The notes below the pieces were generated by a model. The model was not told the DNA's origin. It was given only the letters and a program-made list of their open reading frames with translations, and ran no database searches. A stretch of 64,000 nucleotides of DNA from VRUE01 sp963708115 (GTDB lineage Bacteria > Actinomycetota > Thermoleophilia > Solirubrobacterales > 70-9). How positions within the stretch are numbered: position 1 is the first letter of the stretch; each line of letters opens with the position of its first letter. The position numbers and the translations under genes are program-made. The stretch is from NCBI GenBank assembly GCA_963708115.1, contig CAVPRX010000002.1, positions 310,001 through 374,000 on the forward strand, written 5' to 3'. Positions 44,185 through 52,397 of this stretch are shown here, one piece after another.

Positions 44185-44585
44185 GTCCTTGACCTGACCG
44201 ATTTCAGGGGGACGCCGCACTGGGCGTAGGGAAACGTCTCTCGGCGGCCTGAGCCTCGCCGACGGTTGAGGCCGAAGAGTGCAGCACCGCACCTCCCCAG
44301 CCGATACAGCCGTTTGACTTTTGAGCGTCCCCGACCTCAGCGGGCGGACATCCGACTCGTTGGAGAAGGTGCCGCAATGCGCTCACCAATGATCGATCGC
44401 CTACTCGGCCGCCGCGATCTGTTGCTCGAGCGTTTTGCCGAAGCAATCGTCGTGGAGGCGGGCCGCCGTGACGGTGATCCCGAGACGCCATCAGGGTCGA
44501 TCTTCGCTATCCCGATCTCAGTGGCAAGCAGGAGGGACGGCCCGGGCGCTGGCAGCTGCGCACCGCTCGAACGCGGCTTGCCCGG

Positions 44586-44993
44586 GTGCCCTTCTCGCGC
44601 GAGACGCTGGCGGCCTTCCATGGCGCCGAGGCCCAGAAGGGCCGGCGCCTCACTGCCGTCGACCTGAGAAACGAGAGCCGGGTCGCGGCGTTGATGGCCT
44701 GGCACTTCGAGCCGCGGCCCGCGCAGGGCGGCAGCAGGCGCCCTCACCTCGTGGTTGCGCTCGCGCTCGCCGAGGACGCTCGCGGTGAGCTGCGGGGCGA
44801 GTACCTCATCGCCTGCTGGCTGCTCTGCCTGATCGGCCTGGCGATCGACCGGCATACCGTTGCCAAGGGCCGCATCGGTGTTGTCCTCGACGCGGCAATC
44901 GCTCTCTCGCGGGAGGAGCTGATCGCCCTCGGGTTCAAGCGCGGCCGACGGCGCGGCGGCTATGAGGGCGACTACTTCGAGCTTTCCGCGTGA
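44586..44993 (+). CDS. Unknown island protein
   Basis: A 135-residue protein from GTG 44586; the coding pattern seems to extend upstream to about 44500 in the same frame (VDLRYPDLSGKQEGRPGRW), so the true start or a frameshift from the upstream frame (44378, MRSPMIDRLLGRRDLLL) is possible. It has a charged N-terminal half and a hydrophobic middle (EYLIACWLLCLIGLAID). A 92-base part is duplicated at 32274-32365. It overlaps the convergent HTH gene by 22 bases. No family recognised. Confidence 0.5.
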   Translation: MPFSRETLAAFHGAEAQKGRRLTAVDLRNESRVAALMAWHFEPRPAQGGSRRPHLVVALALAEDARGELRGEYLIACWLLCLIGLAIDRHTVAKGRIGVVLDAAIALSREELIALGFKRGRRRGGYEGDYFELSA

Positions 44994-45400
44994 CGGAGGT
45001 AGATCGCCTCTGCCTGCTTGGCGTATCGCTTGGGAAGGGCTCCATGTAGCTCGGCCAGGAACTCGTCGGGCTCAGAGGCCCGGCGAGCCGGCAGCGCAGC
45101 GAAGAAGTGATCGACCTCGGCGTTGACCGTCCCCAGTTGCGTGGAATGGTCGCGCTCGACGCCTTCGAGCAGGCCACCGGCGACCTCCTCGATCGAGGCG
45201 CGGCGAAGGTGGGTGGCGAGGCGCAGCAAGTCATCGACGGCAAGGTGCTTCTCGCGGCGGCCCCAGGGGATCGGCTCCAAGCCAAGCTCCTCGATCCCGC
45301 GAGTGATCCCGGCGGGGCTGATGTCGATCAGCTCGGCGGCACGCGAGAGGGTCGGCAGGGCGCGGACGTAGTCGGCGCGGGTTGAGTCGACGGTTGCCAT
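44972..45400 (-). CDS. Small HTH DNA-binding protein
   Basis: A 142-residue protein with a helix-turn-helix near residues 18-45 (TLSRAAELIDISPAGITRGIEELGLEPI), then a beta-like WGRREKHLAVDDLLRLA wing and helices. It resembles the excisionase/MerR-like regulators of integrative elements and in plan the HTH protein of the toxin-antitoxin-like unit. The start is ATG 45400, with AGGAG two bases upstream, which is close; ATG 45421 is the alternative. It lies next to the right end of island 2, where a directionality factor might be expected. Confidence 0.55.
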   Translation of the reverse strand: MATVDSTRADYVRALPTLSRAAELIDISPAGITRGIEELGLEPIPWGRREKHLAVDDLLRLATHLRRASIEEVAGGLLEGVERDHSTQLGTVNAEVDHFFAALPARRASEPDEFLAELHGALPKRYAKQAEAIYLRHAESSK

Positions 45401-45545
45401 GGCTCCTGGAGTGTAGCGCAAGAGTTGGAAGGATTGAAAGTATCAGCCGCCGGCTCGCTCAGCTTGTCGCCGGCGTCCGCCCCTTAGCGATGCAGCGGGG
45501 TTAGTATCGACTGGCCTGCATCGCGAGCGTTCTCGAAGCGGTGCT

Positions 45546-45567
45546 GGGTAGGAACACGGGTAGGAAC
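45546..45567 (+). promoter_or_regulatory. Paired direct repeats (right end, island 2)
   Basis: GGGTAGGAAC twice, 12 bases apart, about 103 bases before att core copy 3, in a block homologous to the right end of island 1. The surrounding 45422-45852 has no gene. Confidence 0.6.
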
Positions 45568-45669
45568 AAAATCGGACCTATCGTGTCCAATGTGGTCTTT
45601 CGGTGTCCACTGTCAAAAGTAGCGATTTGCAGGCAAAGCGCATTGGCAAGCGGCTGGAGCTAAATCTCA

Positions 45670-45720
45670 GCGCGAGCTTCCCAAGCTCGAGGTCGCGGGT
45701 TCGAGACCCGTCGTCCGCTT
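45670..45720 (+). repeat. att core copy 3 (attR, right boundary of island 2)
   Basis: 51 bases identical to the tRNA-Gly 3' part; sequence diverges at 45721. Chromosomal sequence resumes after this point. Confidence 0.88.
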
Positions 45721-45852
45721 TCCATTCGCCTTACTCTTGATCTGGTTGCCTGTGCCCGGCGGGAGCCCTGTCGCCCTACCTGAGTCCCGCTTCGGTACTC
45801 GTTGGTATCGTCACCGCGCCTTTTACTACTTCAACTTGCTGGAGGGGATTTC

Positions 45853-46569
45853 ATGCTGAGAGCGCGCACGGTTCAAGCGGCCCTTTCCGCGGTAGTCGCG
45901 GTCGCGTCGATTGGGTGCGTCGCGTCTGCTCCGGGCGGCGCGCTGGCCGCGGGCTCTACGGACACCTGCGTCAGAGCCGGTCTTGCCAGGCCAAAGTTGG
46001 AAGAAGCCTGGGTGCGGCATCCCGGCGATCGCAAGACGCAGAGCATGTTCATCGTGGCTGTCTGGCCGACGGTTCCCGAGAGTTGCGTCGGCGTCAGGCG
46101 GGTGCCCTCAGTTCGATTCGAATTGCAAAGCCCGAAGGATCACGCTCAGTGGATCGACATGGGGAGCTTCGTCTCGCCTGCGCGGGATTCCCGGGAAGTC
46201 GAAGACGAGCTGGAAGCCGAACGGCAAGCCGAAGGAAAGAGCTGCTGGGAACCGAGCGACGCCGGCAAAAGCTACGTCTGTGATGTCGACCTTCGCGTAA
46301 CCAACAAGGGCGGCAAGGCCAGTGCGTATGCGCCTGTGGCGCCGGGGTGGCCTGAGCCCGACCCGAAGCTCGAGCGTTACCGCTACGACTGCACCCCTGG
46401 CCCTGGCACGACCCATGTTCGTGCGCTCGTCAGGAACGTCGTGATGGATCCGGAAACTGGAAAGGTCATTGGGCAGAGCGAGCACCGAGTCCCGGTCAAG
46501 GTCAAAAGCTACCCCCGACCCCCTCACCCCGGTCACCCGAAACGAGCTGCACTACAAGGGCCGTGCTAG
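45853..46569 (+). CDS. Secreted protein of unknown function
   Basis: A 238-residue protein with an N-terminal signal peptide (MLRARTVQ, hydrophobic 9-30, cleavage near LAAG at about 35-37). The mature part has paired Cys residues (for example SCWEPSD and YVCDVD) and a Pro-rich basic tail. The ATG at 45853 has GGAGGGG five bases upstream, which decides it over the longer frame. It is the first chromosomal gene after island 2. No family recognised. Confidence 0.75.
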   Translation: MLRARTVQAALSAVVAVASIGCVASAPGGALAAGSTDTCVRAGLARPKLEEAWVRHPGDRKTQSMFIVAVWPTVPESCVGVRRVPSVRFELQSPKDHAQWIDMGSFVSPARDSREVEDELEAERQAEGKSCWEPSDAGKSYVCDVDLRVTNKGGKASAYAPVAPGWPEPDPKLERYRYDCTPGPGTTHVRALVRNVVMDPETGKVIGQSEHRVPVKVKSYPRPPHPGHPKRAALQGPC

Positions 46570-46778
46570 GCGGCCGAGCGATCTGGGGCTTCGTGCGGTG
46601 CCGGGTCCACGCGGAAGGGCATCTCTCCAGGCGGATTCGCAAGGAAACCAACAGCAAATCCGAAGAACGGCGGGCGTTCGCAAAGTTCGTCGACGAATTC
46701 GTCGAGAGATGGCGAGACAGGACCGTCTGCGCCCCGGGCTACGCGATTTCACGCTGCTCAAACGGTCCTGCCGCTTAA
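46563..46778 (+). pseudogene. C-terminal fragment of a PrsA/SurA-like foldase
   Basis: A 71-residue frame whose last 45 residues (RRIRKETNSKSEERRAFAKF, then VERWRDRTVCAPGY and SRCSNG) look like the C-terminal end of peptidyl-prolyl isomerase foldases of Thermoleophilia. The PPIC domain that should precede it is missing; upstream is the secreted protein gene. Likely a remnant left by a deletion. The match is from memory. Confidence 0.4.
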
Positions 46779-46780
46779 CT

Positions 46781-47080
46781 TCAGGCGCGCGCCTTGCTCG
46801 TGGCTTTGCGGCCTTTTTTCCGCCCCGATCCGTTTTCGCTCGGTTCAACCAGGCGGTAGAAGTGCTCGATCGCGCCGCGGACCTGGCGTTCGTCGACGAC
46901 CTTGACCAGATTGGAGCGCCGCAGCTCGGTCACGTGGTAGTTGACGGTGCTCAGCGGCGCCTGTAGCTCCAGGCTGAGGTCCTTCGGTGACAGCGTGCGG
47001 CCCCTGTCGATGCTCAGCACTTCCAGGATTGACACACGGAGTGGGTGGGTATTGGCACGAGCTAGGCGTTCCCAATTCAC
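46781..47080 (-). CDS. ArsR-like winged-helix regulator
   Basis: A 99-residue winged-helix protein: HPLRVSILEVLSIDRGRTLSPKDLSLELQAPLSTVNYHVTELRRSNLV is a standard HTH_20/ArsR-type domain, followed by the wing and a basic C-tail (GRKKGRKATSKARA). There are no metal-binding Cys residues, so it is not a metal sensor of the classic kind. It is divergent from the large surface protein gene across a 76-base AT-rich promoter and may control it. Confidence 0.82.
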   Translation of the reverse strand: MNWERLARANTHPLRVSILEVLSIDRGRTLSPKDLSLELQAPLSTVNYHVTELRRSNLVKVVDERQVRGAIEHFYRLVEPSENGSGRKKGRKATSKARA

Positions 47081-47096
47081 AATTACCTCACTTTCG

Positions 47097-47124
47097 TTGA
47101 CTGGGGAATACCTAAAAATAATAG
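47097..47124 (+). promoter_or_regulatory. Candidate promoter of the large surface protein
   Basis: TTGACT at 47097-47102 and TAATAG at 47119-47124 with a 16-base spacer, in an AT-rich stretch unusual for this genome, 33 bases before the ATG at 47157. Confidence 0.4.
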
Positions 47125-47156
47125 CTCACATCATCAAAATCGGGTAATCTAGCTTT

Positions 47157-50113
47157 ATGATCGCCCAGCGGAAGGGGATTCGGATGAGCGGGGGAGCGGG
47201 AATGAGAATCACTGTCTTTGCGGCGCTTTTGGCCTTGGGTTTGGTTTTCTCGGCGACGGCAGAGGCCGGAATCATCGCTCCCCAGCACCATCCACCAACC
47301 GTTGAAGATGGCTGGCAGGCGGGCACTTGCTACAAAGACACCCCGACTTGCAGCGTCGATACGACCTCGCAGTTCTTCGAACAGTCCGCCGGCCACCCAC
47401 AGGTCGGTTTCACGCAGTTCATCATCGAAGACGAACCCGGCCCGGTCGTCGGCGAAATCCCGGTGGGCAACCTGAGGACGGTCCGCGTCGACCTGCCAGC
47501 GGGGCTGAGCGTCAATCCCCGGGCGACTCCGGAGCAGTGCGACCTCGCGGTGGTGGAACACCCGGAATCGTGCCCGGCGGACACCAAAGTCGGGACCAGC
47601 GCTGTGACCGCGACCAATCCGCTGACCAGCGTCTCCGTCCCGATCCCACCGGTCAACGTCTACAACCTCGTGCCGCGCCCGGGCGAACCGGCGCGCTTCG
47701 GCCTCACCATCGTCGGCAACGACATCTTCCTCGACGCGGGGGTGGCCTGGGACGGCGACTACCACGAGTTCTTCACGATCCACGTCGCCAAACTCGAATT
47801 GGGTGGGATCCCGGGCTTGGAAGTCGCCCGGATCCAGCAAAACCGGCTTGTCTTCGACGGGCGTTCGGGCAACGGCACCTTCATCACCACTCCGACCACC
47901 TGCTACGACCACGAAAGCCAGCCGTTCGCGCACATCTACTCGACCTTCCTGCGGGCCGACTCATACGAGGAAGAAGACCCGATCTTCCCCGCCGGATCGC
48001 CGTTCATCGAGTCGGAACTGCCGCCGAACACGAACCCGAAGGAATGCGGCACCGTCCCCTACAACCCCTCGCTCTCGGTCGATCCGGGATCCGTGCCGAC
48101 CGACTCGCCCGACGGGCCGGCGGTAAAAGTCGACGTTCCGTTCGAAGTCCCGAGCGGGTCGGAAATCCTCCAGGAACGGACCAAGCAGGCCAGCTCGCAG
48201 ACGAAGCAGGCCAAGGTCACGCTGCCGCTCGGCATGGGAATCAACCCCTCGGCGGCGACCGGGGGGCTGCAGACCTGCACCGACGCGCAGTTCGGCAAGG
48301 GATCGACGAAACCGGTTGCCTGCCCCGCGGCTTCGAAAGTCGGCGTTGCGACGATCAATACCCCACCGCTGCCCGATGGCTCGTTGAGCGGTCCGGTCTA
48401 CGTCGGTCAGCAGCTCAGCCGTGACCCGACCTCGGGTCAGGAGTACCGGGTCTTCGTCGACGTCGAGTCGACCCGCTACGGGATCTCCGCCCGCCTCGTC
48501 GGCAACGTCAGCGCCGACCCGACCACGGGGCAGCTGACGACCACCTTCGACGACAAGGAACTGGGTGGCCTGCCGCAGGTCCCCTTCAGCTCCTTCAAGC
48601 TCGACTTCGACGACGGGCCGCATGCGGTGCTGACCAGCCCCGGCTCGTGTGGGCCGAACAAGACCACGGCCGTGATGACTCCCTGGACCGGGAACGCCGC
48701 GGCCACTCCCAGCGGCGAGTTCTCGCTCAGCACGGCGCCCGGCGGGGGCAAATGCGCCAAAACGCTTGCCGACCGCCCCTTCGCTCCGAGCTTTGCCGCG
48801 GACACGAACAAGCCCGCGGCGGGCGAGTTCAGCCCGCTGCACATGAACGTCGCCCGCAGCGATGGCAACCAGGAGCTGAAAGGCGTCGACGTGACGCTGC
48901 CCCCGGGCTTGGTGGCGAAGCTGGCCGGGGTCAAGTACTGCTCCGGAAGCGTGTTGGCCGCTGCGGCCGCCAACAGCGGTGCAGCCGAGGCGACTGACTC
49001 GACTTGCCCCAACTCGAGCCTGATCGGCCACGCCGACATCGTCGCCGGCAGCGGCCCGTCCCCGCTGCACGTCAGCGGCAAGGTCTTCCTCTCGGGTCGC
49101 TACAAAGGCGCGCCCCTCTCCCTGGCAGTAGTCACCCCCGCCACGGCTGGGCCGTTCGATCTCGGCACGGTCGTGGTGCGGGTGGCGCTCTCGCTCGAAC
49201 CGCGCACCGCGCAGGTGCACGCCGTCTCCGATCCGATCCCGCACGTCTACGGCGGCTCCCTGCTCGACGTCCGCTCGGTCTCGGTCAAGCTCGACCGCGA
49301 CAACTTCACGCTCAACCCGACGAACTGCTCCAAGCTCGAGCTTCGGGGGGGCGCTGCTCGGCGGTGGCGCCAACCCGGTCGACCCCGCTGCCTTCACCCG
49401 GTCGCCTATCTCGGCGCCCTTCGAAGCGAGTGGCTGCGACAAGCTCGGCTTCCGGCCCAAGCTCTCGCTGCGCCTGAGCGGTGCGATGCGGCGCGCCAAG
49501 AATCCCCGCCTGCGCGCCGTCCTGACGCCACGGCCGGGAGACGCGAACATCGCTCGCGCCCAGACGATCCTGCCCCGCTCGCTGATCCTCGATCAGGGCA
49601 ACCTGGCGAACGTCTGCACGCGCGTCCAGTTCGCCGCGAACAACTGCCCGAAGGACTCGATCTACGGCAACGCCGTCGCGACCTCCCCGCTGCTCGACGA
49701 TCCACTGCAGGGGCCGGTCTACCTGCGCTCCTCGAACAACGTTCTGCCCGATCTGGTCGCCGACCTGCGCGGTCAGGTCGAAGTCGAGCTCGACAGCCGC
49801 ACTGACAGCAGTCACGGCCGCATCCGCAACACCTTCGACGTCGTCCCCGACGTGCCGGTGACCAAATTCGTGCTCACCCTGCGAGGCGGCCAAACGGGGC
49901 TTGCTGGTCAACTCGCAGAACCAGTGCCCGCGCAAGAAACGGCATGCGGCGGGCAAGGGCGCGCAGGCGAGCAAGGCGCACAAGCGCAAGGGGGCGCGCG
50001 GCAAGCGGGTGGTCGTGCGGCTCAAGGGCCAGAACGGCAAGAAGCGGAACATGCGGCCGCGCCTGCTGCTCTCCTGCGGCAAGAAGCACAGGGGCGCCAA
50101 GAAGAACAAATAG
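47157..50113 (+). CDS. Large secreted surface protein (about 985 residues, two apparent frameshifts)
   Basis: A signal peptide (start within MSGGAGMRITVFAALLALG, cleavage near AEA) leads a long beta-rich protein made of repeated domains with conserved Cys pairs, of the form CP-x-S-x-IG-x-A and LPPG. The frame breaks at a G7 run near 49345 (continuing GALLGGGANPVDPAAF) and again near 49893 (continuing LLVNSQNQCPRKKR), ending in a strongly basic tail (KKHRGAKKNK). All parts are collinear, so one gene is intended. The first third favours GAA codons, the last third GAG. The family is typical of Thermoleophilia cell-surface proteins of unknown role. Confidence 0.78.
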
Positions 50114-50125
50114 CCTCCCGCGTCG

Positions 50126-51153
50126 GTGCGCCCGACGCTTTCGGTCCTGATCGTCGCCTGGAACAGCCGCGAGGAGCTGGCGCGGACGCTGCCTGCTCTG
50201 TTGTCTGAGCTGGAGGTCGGGGACGAGCTGATCGTCGTCGACAACGATTCCAGTGACGGCACCGCGGACGCGGTGGCCTCGCTGGCACCCGCGGCGCAAA
50301 GGTCGTCCAGACCGGCCGCAACGCCGGCTTTGCCGCTGGCTGCAACGAGGGGGCGGCGCAGGCGCGCGGCGACCTCCTCGTCGTGCTCAATCCCGACGCG
50401 GCGCCGCGGCCCGGCTTCGGCGAGGCAATCCGGCGCCCTTGGCTCGAAGGGCGCGGTTGGGTCGCCTGGCAGGCCCTCGTCGCCGAGGGGGACGGGACGA
50501 CGATCAACTCAGCCGGCAACCCGATCCACTTCACCGGCATCGTCTGGGCCGGCGGGCACGGCAACCCGATCGCAACCGCGCCGGCGGCCGGAGAGGTCGC
50601 CGCCCTCTCCGGCGCCTGCCTGGCGATTCCCCGCACCCGATGGGTGGAGACGGGCGGCTTTCCCGAGCGTTTCTTCCTCTACCACGAGGACGTCGACCTC
50701 TCGCTGCGGCTGCGCCTGGCCGGGGGGGCGCTCGGGATCGAGCCGGCGGCGGTCGTCGATCACGACTATGAGTTCGGTGCCCGCGAGCACAAGTGGCGCT
50801 GGCTCGAGCGCAACCGCTGGGCCTTCCTGATCCGCGTCTACCCGGGGCGCCTGCTGCTGCTGCTGGCGCCGGCGCTGCTCCTCACCGAGCTGGCGCTGAT
50901 CCCAGCCTCGATCGCGGCTGGTTGGGGCAAGCAGAAATTTGCCGCGATCGGCGAAGTAATCCGCTGGCTTCCCCGCCTACTTCGCGAGCGCCGCCAAGTG
51001 CAAGCCACGCGCACGGTCAGCGCCTCGGAATTCGCCAGCTGGCTCACCCCGGACCTCGACTCGCCCTTCATCCCGGCGATCGCCCGTTCGCTACCGGCAC
51101 GCACTGCCCTGCGCGCATACTGGCGAATCGTCAGGTTTCTGCTGCCCGGCTGA
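50126..51153 (+). CDS. GT2-family glycosyltransferase (one apparent frameshift)
   Basis: The N-terminus LSVLIVAWNSREELARTLPALL and VVDNDSSDGT are the nucleotide-sugar binding GT-A start. A one-base loss near 50290 (expected LAPGAKVVQTGRNAGFA) shifts the frame, which continues with VLNPDAAPR, GACLAIPRTRW, GGFPERFFLYHEDVDLSLRLRLAGG (the metal/base region) and a C-terminal hydrophobic segment near LLLLLAPALLL. The plan resembles rhamnosyltransferases or other surface-polysaccharide GT2 enzymes with a membrane-linked tail. About 343 residues if repaired. The start is GTG 50126. Confidence 0.85.
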
Positions 51154-51156
51154 AGG

Positions 51157-51864
51157 TCAGTCGGCCGGCGTGCCAGTCGGGCGGATCAGGATCTCGCTGA
51201 TGTCGACGTTGGCCGGTTGCTCCAAGGCGTAGATCACGGCGCTGGCGATGTCGTCGTCCTGCAGCGCCCATTTGCCGGGTCGGTTGTCGAAGAACGGCGT
51301 GTCGACCATGCCCGGCTCGATCAGGGTCACCTTGATCGCGTGGTTCTCGTGCATCTGGCGCAGCTCGCCCAGCAGTGACTCGCCGATCGCCGTCGCCGCC
51401 CACTTGGTCGCCGAGTAGAGCGAGCCGGGCAGCGCTTGGCGCCCCGCGACCGAGCTGGTGACGATGAAGTGGCCGTCGCCGCGCTCGAGCAGGTGGGGGA
51501 GGGTGGCGCGGATCGTCAGCGCGAGGCCGTAGACGTTGGTGAGGACCATCGAACGCCAGTGCTCCGGCGACTCCTCGAGGAAGCCGCGGGTGGCGCCGAA
51601 GCCGGCGTTGGCGAAGACGGCGTCGATCCGGCCGAAGGCGTCGAGGGCGGCGGCCGCCAGCGCCTCGACCTGCTCCCACTCGGTGACGTCGCAGCGCACC
51701 GCCATCGCCCGCTCGGCTCCGCCGAGCTCCTCGACCAGCTCCTGCAGCGGCTCCAGCCGCCGCGCTGCCAGCACGAGCCGGTAACGATCGGCCGCCGCGC
51801 GAGCGGTAGCGGCGCCGATCCCGCTCGAAGCTCCGGTGATGAGCAGCACTGGGTGATCGCTCAT
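51157..51864 (-). CDS. Short-chain dehydrogenase/reductase
   Basis: Classical SDR, 235 residues. It has the cofactor motif TGASSGIG (about 10-17), the VFANAG motif (NAG), a catalytic Ser in VTSSVAG, and YSATK with Tyr and Lys. An Arg in AARRLEPL after the second strand suggests NADP preference. The start is ATG 51864; the longer frame upstream crosses a hairpin and ccmE. Convergent with the glycosyltransferase, and divergent from ccmE. Substrate unknown. Confidence 0.92.
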   Translation of the reverse strand: MSDHPVLLITGASSGIGAATARAAADRYRLVLAARRLEPLQELVEELGGAERAMAVRCDVTEWEQVEALAAAALDAFGRIDAVFANAGFGATRGFLEESPEHWRSMVLTNVYGLALTIRATLPHLLERGDGHFIVTSSVAGRQALPGSLYSATKWAATAIGESLLGELRQMHENHAIKVTLIEPGMVDTPFFDNRPGKWALQDDDIASAVIYALEQPANVDISEILIRPTGTPAD

Positions 51865-51889
51865 GCGCCGATTTTGGCATTCCGAGGAC

Positions 51890-51963
51890 GGGGGCGGTTG
51901 CGTGGGGGGTCGGCGGACACTCAGCGCGAAGCGCGTCCGCCGACCCCCCACGCAATCGCCCCC
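51890..51963. repeat. Very stable 29-bp inverted repeat between divergent genes
   Basis: Left arm 51890-51918 and right arm 51935-51963 pair with a single G-T type mismatch; the 16-base loop contains a second small stem (GCGC-GAA-GCGC). It sits between the starts of an SDR gene (minus) and ccmE (plus), so it is not an end-of-gene terminator. No T-run. Confidence 0.85.
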
Positions 51964-51990
51964 CCAACCACCTTGCGATAATCCTGCCTC

Positions 51991-52397
51991 GTGGATCCCA
52001 GCCGCAAGCGAAAGATCCGGCTCGTGGTGGCGCTCAGCGTCGCCGTGCTGCTTGCCGTTGCGCTCGTCTACACGTCCTTCAGCGCCTCCTCGGAGGCAAA
52101 GGAGCCTTCGCAGCTGATCGGTGTCGCCTCGGGTGGCAACTACGAGGTGACTGGCAGGGTGGTCAAGGGCTCTGTCCGCCATGAAGGGGCGAGGGATCCG
52201 TTTCCGGGTCGCCGATCGCGACGACGCCGGCGAAAGCATCCCGGTCACCTACACCGGGACGATCCCCGATCCCTTCCGCGGTGGCCGCGAGATCGTCCTC
52301 GGCGGGCACGATGGAAAACGGCGTCTTCGTCGGTGAACGCGACACCCTGGTCACCAAGTGCCCATCGAAGTTCACCACCAATAGCTCCGGCGAATGA
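51991..52397 (+). CDS. ccmE: Cytochrome c maturation haem chaperone CcmE (two apparent frameshifts)
   Basis: The N-terminus has a membrane anchor (KIRLVVALSVAVLLAVALVYTSF, 8-30), then SQLIGVASGGNYEVTGRVVKGSV, the OB-fold start of CcmE. Frame changes near 52190 and 52309, each within a G-rich run with one apparent extra base, connect to RFRVADRDDAGESIPVTYTGTIPDPF and MENGVFVGERDTLVTKCPSKF. The usual haem-binding His motif is absent; instead the end carries Cys-x3-Phe (CPSKF), close to the Cys-x3-Tyr variant. The stop overlaps ccmF (ATGA). It delivers haem to apocytochrome c outside the membrane. Confidence 0.82.

Larger units (their letters stand above)
29519..45720. mobile_element. Genomic island 2, tandem at the same tRNA-Gly site (about 16.2 kb)
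   Basis: Bounded by att core copies 2 and 3, with both ends homologous to those of island 1. It is mosaic inside: a tRNA-Met 3' fragment (32179-32217), an IS-end-like repeat, a 92-base piece duplicated from a gene near its own right end, and a copy of the toxin-antitoxin-like unit of island 1. The main cargo is the FtsK/WXG operon at 35.1-42.7 kb. No integrase is recognisable. Confidence 0.82.

Noticed and set aside
47961..49550. A 529-residue minus-strand frame opposite the surface protein
   Set aside because: Shadow of the real plus-strand gene; no start context or domain.
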